From an uncultured Pirellulaceae bacterium (GTDB taxonomy: Bacteria > Planctomycetota > Planctomycetia > Pirellulales > Pirellulaceae): 37,572 nt of DNA. The translations under genes and the position numbers were made by a program. How positions within the stretch are numbered: the stretch's first letter is position 1; each line of letters opens with the position of its first letter. The notes below the pieces were generated by a model. The model saw only the letters and a list, made by a program, of their open reading frames with translations, did not search any database and was not told the origin of the DNA. Shown here one piece after another: positions 34,927-37,572 of the stretch. The DNA is taken from NCBI GenBank assembly GCA_937942355.1, contig CALDEW010000071.1:1-37572 (forward strand), written 5' to 3'.

Positions 34927-36627
34927 ATGACTTACTCAAAACTTCGATTTAGTATTTTCACAGCTTTGTTTCTGAGTTGCACCACCGCGTTTGCACAATG
35001 GGATCCTCCATCTAATTACTACTCCAACGCCACTGGTTCTGGCGCGACGTTAAAGTCCCAGTTAACTTCTGCGATGTCTGCGGGACACATTCAACGGACC
35101 TATGGCGACTTTCGGTTCTCGGCCGCTGTTCACGACCAGGATCCTGCCAACAGTTCGCGGATTATCCTTGCCTACAGCGGCCTTGCGAATACGTCTGCGT
35201 GGGATTCAGCTGCCACGTGGAATCGGGAACATGTTTGGCCGCAATCAAGACAACCTGGTTCGGTGAACAACGGATCGCAAGGTAACTTGGGTGATCCTCA
35301 TGCTCTGCGCCCGTGCAATACACAAGTCAATTCTAATCGAGGTAGTATGCCGTTTGGGTTTGGCAATACAACGGGATCGTTTCGTGACCTTGGAATATAT
35401 TGGTTTGTAGGCGACATGTGTCGAGGTGATATCGCCCGATCGTTGTTCTATTCTGATACAAGATGGACGAATTTAGGAATTTCGCTGGTCAATGGAAACC
35501 CGTCGGGAAATCAAATGGGCGACCTTGCTGCGCTAATTGAGTGGCATTACCTAGATCCTCCAGACGAATTTGAGCGACGGCGGAATCACGTAATTTATAG
35601 TTCCCAGCTCAACCCACAGTATTTCACTCGCAACCGAAACGCCTACATTGATAATCCTGAATTTGTTTGGTCGGTCTACGTGGACCAAATGAACGACTCA
35701 ACAATCACAGTCGCTGGCGGTAGCAGCACTGCGAGCGGAACCTCATCCCTACAAATCGACTTTGGCGCGGCCATCGTTGGGACAAATGTTTCAACCAATC
35801 AATCTATCACACTAAATAAGGCTGGTAACGATGGAACCTACTTCTCAGTGGAACCGCTTGGCGATGCTTTGAGTGACGTTGAAGGCAAAAACAACGCTTT
35901 TAAAATGAACGGGCCAGATAGCCGTATGATTAACGTATCGCTTGCATACGACCAACAAACCGCAGGTAACTATGACGGCGCGATCATGTTTGATAATCTC
36001 GATATCACGACCCAAGGCGGAATCGGCAACGGAGCCAATGACGGCAACGATTTTGTTACCTTGGCGCTCAAAGTTGTGGATCATGCCAACGCTTCATTCG
36101 ATAGCGCCGCTGATCTAGACGTGTTGACCGTCGACTTGGGAGACATTTCAATTGGCGAGCCAATAACGCCCGTAGATTTCTCAATGTTCAACCTTGCATC
36201 CCAATCCGGTGCGGCCCTGACGGCGAAAATGGATTTGCTCGGCGCTAACACTATGCCTCAGAGCAGTTTCTTGACACTTTCCAGTTCGGTTTTTCAGGAC
36301 CTTGCTGCCGATGATTTCATCGACCTTTCGATCGAAGGAACGCCTACGCAGTTGGGAGCGGGAAGCACTCAATTCGCGTTTGCGTTGACCGATGAAGACA
36401 TCCCCGGCAAAGAACTACAGTTCCTGCAACTGATTGTAAATTACGATGTCGTTGACGGCTTTTTGCTTGGCGATGTCAACATGGACGGTGTCGTGGACTT
36501 TCTGGACATCGGCCCATTCATTGCACTTCTGGCCAATAACACTTTCCTCGACGAAGCTGATTGCAACCGCGACGGGCAAGTGAACTTTTTGGATATCGCT
36601 GCGTTTATCAGCATTCTGTCTGCTTAG
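34927..36627 (+). CDS. Secreted EndA-type endonuclease I with Ig-like region and dockerin-like tail
   Basis: The 566-residue product has a signal peptide (FSIFTALFLSCTTAFAQ). Residues about 25-250 form an endonuclease I (EndA/NucM) domain: TWNREHVWPQSR is the signature with the catalytic His, and GDPHALRPCNTQVNSNRGSMPFG carries the second conserved block with Asn and Arg. Such nucleases cut DNA and RNA outside the cell or in the periplasm, with Mg. The middle, about 260-510, is beta-rich, similar to choice-of-anchor or ASH/Ig-like domains (SLQIDFGAAIVGTNVSTNQSITL). From about residue 514 an EF-hand pair (GDVNMDGVVDFLDIGPF and ADCNRDGQVNFLDIAAF) closes the protein. It faces the next gene convergently. 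The likely job is phosphate or nucleoside scavenging from extracellular DNA at the surface. Confidence 0.88.
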   Translation: MTYSKLRFSIFTALFLSCTTAFAQWDPPSNYYSNATGSGATLKSQLTSAMSAGHIQRTYGDFRFSAAVHDQDPANSSRIILAYSGLANTSAWDSAATWNREHVWPQSRQPGSVNNGSQGNLGDPHALRPCNTQVNSNRGSMPFGFGNTTGSFRDLGIYWFVGDMCRGDIARSLFYSDTRWTNLGISLVNGNPSGNQMGDLAALIEWHYLDPPDEFERRRNHVIYSSQLNPQYFTRNRNAYIDNPEFVWSVYVDQMNDSTITVAGGSSTASGTSSLQIDFGAAIVGTNVSTNQSITLNKAGNDGTYFSVEPLGDALSDVEGKNNAFKMNGPDSRMINVSLAYDQQTAGNYDGAIMFDNLDITTQGGIGNGANDGNDFVTLALKVVDHANASFDSAADLDVLTVDLGDISIGEPITPVDFSMFNLASQSGAALTAKMDLLGANTMPQSSFLTLSSSVFQDLAADDFIDLSIEGTPTQLGAGSTQFAFALTDEDIPGKELQFLQLIVNYDVVDGFLLGDVNMDGVVDFLDIGPFIALLANNTFLDEADCNRDGQVNFLDIAAFISILSA

Positions 36628-36652
36628 GGGAACGTTAAGTCTTAGTCCAAGG

Positions 36653-36753
36653 GTAGTGGACGAGGCCACGAGTCCAGAACCTCCATTAAACGCGGAGTAC
36701 TCGCGGCCACATCCAACCTAAACCCTAATTCTTAGTTGGCACGTGGCGCCAAC
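36653..36753. repeat. Convergent gap with two inverted-repeat elements
   Basis: GTAGTGGACGAGGCCACGAG (36653 on, continuing to GTCC at 36675) contains GTGG/CCAC and GGAC/GTCC pairs. GTTGGC (36735-36740) faces GCCAAC (36748-36753), eight bases from the stop of the minus-strand gene. The first motif resembles a dispersed intergenic repeat I associate with planctomycete genomes, from memory only. No T runs. Confidence 0.4.
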
Positions 36754-36760
36754 GGAATTA

Positions 36761-37572
36761 CTAGAGGGTCAAAATTTCGATGAACGACGAGATGTCAGAA
36801 AAGCTAACTTCACCATCTTGGTTACAATCCGCTTGTGCAAGGTAAGCGCCAGATGTGAGAAATTCGATAAACGGAGCGATGTCCAAGAAGTTCACCACAC
36901 CATTTTGATTGCAATCCCCCAAAATAAAAGGAACAGCTCCAGGTTCAGCAACGGGTGTGGTTACCTTCAATGCCGTACTGCTCAAAAACCCATCGCCCGT
37001 GAAATTGAAACGTAACAGATTATCTCCATCATTCAAAAATCCTACAGGCACATCTATCTCCCGGCTGATTAAGCCGTCATCAATCGAGCCAAACTCCTCG
37101 TCGTCTACGCCTCGGATTACGCCTGGAACCGAGATAGTGTTTCCGTTAATGAAAACCGAAAAAGCGTCGACGCCTATGGATCGAGAATAGCCCACCCTCA
37201 GCCTAGCCCCGATCGCCCCCGAAACATGCGCGTTAATGGTTACTTCGGGTGACTGGCCAAGCAATCCATCGTTTAGTTCTACTGCGATCTGGTCGCCGAA
37301 ATAAGTTTCTTCAAACAGCGTTTGGGAGAACCCATCCTCGTTGCCAATCGTGAAGGTAATGACGGCGCCTTCTTTGGGATTAAGTGCCAGACTCGCAAAG
37401 GTGTTTGTGATGTTTTGGTTCTCAACAAACAGGTTTCCAGCCACATCGTGCCTGAAGACACGACTGATTTGAGCCGACGACACAGTCCCCACGTCGCTTG
37501 GTAAAAGATTTAGGTCCAGAAGATGCGTAGAATCCAGCAGGTTGTTCACCAGTAGATAAATTGTATTCCCAT
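36761..37572 (-). CDS. Exported protein with dockerin-like tail, C-terminal part (5' end outside the window)
   Basis: The track begins at a GTG at 37549, but the frame is open to the window edge (GNTIYLLVNNLLD), so the true start lies outside. The visible 270 residues are beta-rich, with one stretch (FTIGNEDGFSQTLFEETYFGDQIAVEL) and a probable carbohydrate- or lectin-like sandwich around GVDAFSVFINGNTISVPGVI and NDGDNLLRFNFTGDGFLSSTALKV. I see no catalytic motif; an enzyme domain may precede it. The last 53 residues are an EF-hand pair (GDCNQNGVVNFLDIAPF and ADCNQDGEVSFSDISSF), very close to those of the nuclease and the lyase. It is convergent with the nuclease gene. Confidence 0.82.
   Translation of the reverse strand, partial: GNTIYLLVNNLLDSTHLLDLNLLPSDVGTVSSAQISRVFRHDVAGNLFVENQNITNTFASLALNPKEGAVITFTIGNEDGFSQTLFEETYFGDQIAVELNDGLLGQSPEVTINAHVSGAIGARLRVGYSRSIGVDAFSVFINGNTISVPGVIRGVDDEEFGSIDDGLISREIDVPVGFLNDGDNLLRFNFTGDGFLSSTALKVTTPVAEPGAVPFILGDCNQNGVVNFLDIAPFIEFLTSGAYLAQADCNQDGEVSFSDISSFIEILTL

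Noticed and set aside
1-37572. CRISPR arrays, insertion sequences, prophage or integrase genes
   Set aside because: No regularly spaced repeats, transposase motifs or phage structural genes were seen.

Overview
The window looks like chromosomal DNA from a planctomycete, most likely Pirellulaceae-like (Rhodopirellula, Mariniblastus and relatives). The evidence is the combination of protein families: a DUF1592 cytochrome, a DUF1552 Tat protein and a PVC-type haem/propeller protein in a row; giant surface proteins that start with an LEPR-like sorting motif; secreted enzymes that end in a dockerin-like EF-hand pair; a PEP-CTERM protein; and a barrel-less secretin-N protein. I see no rRNA, tRNA, CRISPR array, transposase or phage gene, so this reads as a resident region and not an island.

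Layout. 1-3.1 kb: the edge of a hexapeptide acyltransferase (minus), a secreted PL14-like polysaccharide lyase with a dockerin-like tail, and a Tat-exported seven-bladed WD40 propeller. 3.2-13.3 kb: two giant exported proteins (SdrD-B/FG-GAP and a beta-solenoid type) flanking a small zinc-ribbon membrane protein with an RS-like linker; this block closes with a strong terminator. 13.3-17.1 kb: a possible three-way-junction RNA leader, a Tat-exported Gfo/Idh/MocA oxidoreductase, and a convergent M13 metallopeptidase. 17.2-19.6 kb: two uncharacterised genes and inorganic pyrophosphatase. 19.7-26.8 kb: the DUF1592 / DUF1552 / PVC-haem trio. 26.9-33.4 kb: secretin-N protein, tsaD, a six-helix membrane protein, an RNase HII-like protein and a small ORF. 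33.5 kb to the end: a PEP-CTERM protein with two PPC-like domains, a secreted EndA-type endonuclease with a dockerin-like tail, and a convergent, 5'-truncated protein with the same tail.

Functionally, most of the window serves the cell surface and periplasm: degradation of polysaccharide, DNA and peptides, periplasmic redox chemistry, and large adhesin-like proteins. At least three sorting devices are used side by side (Tat signals, LEPR-like N-termini, and C-terminal tags of two kinds). Housekeeping genes (ppa, tsaD, the RNase HII-like gene) sit between them.

The least ordinary items are the nested stem cluster upstream of the oxidoreductase gene, the RNase HII-like protein with an apparent Asp-to-Glu change and a long insertion, the barrel-less secretin-N protein with an RGG-like tail, the RS-like zinc-ribbon protein, and the reuse of one EF-hand doublet on three unrelated secreted proteins. 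All functional names come from reading motifs by eye; no database search was possible.
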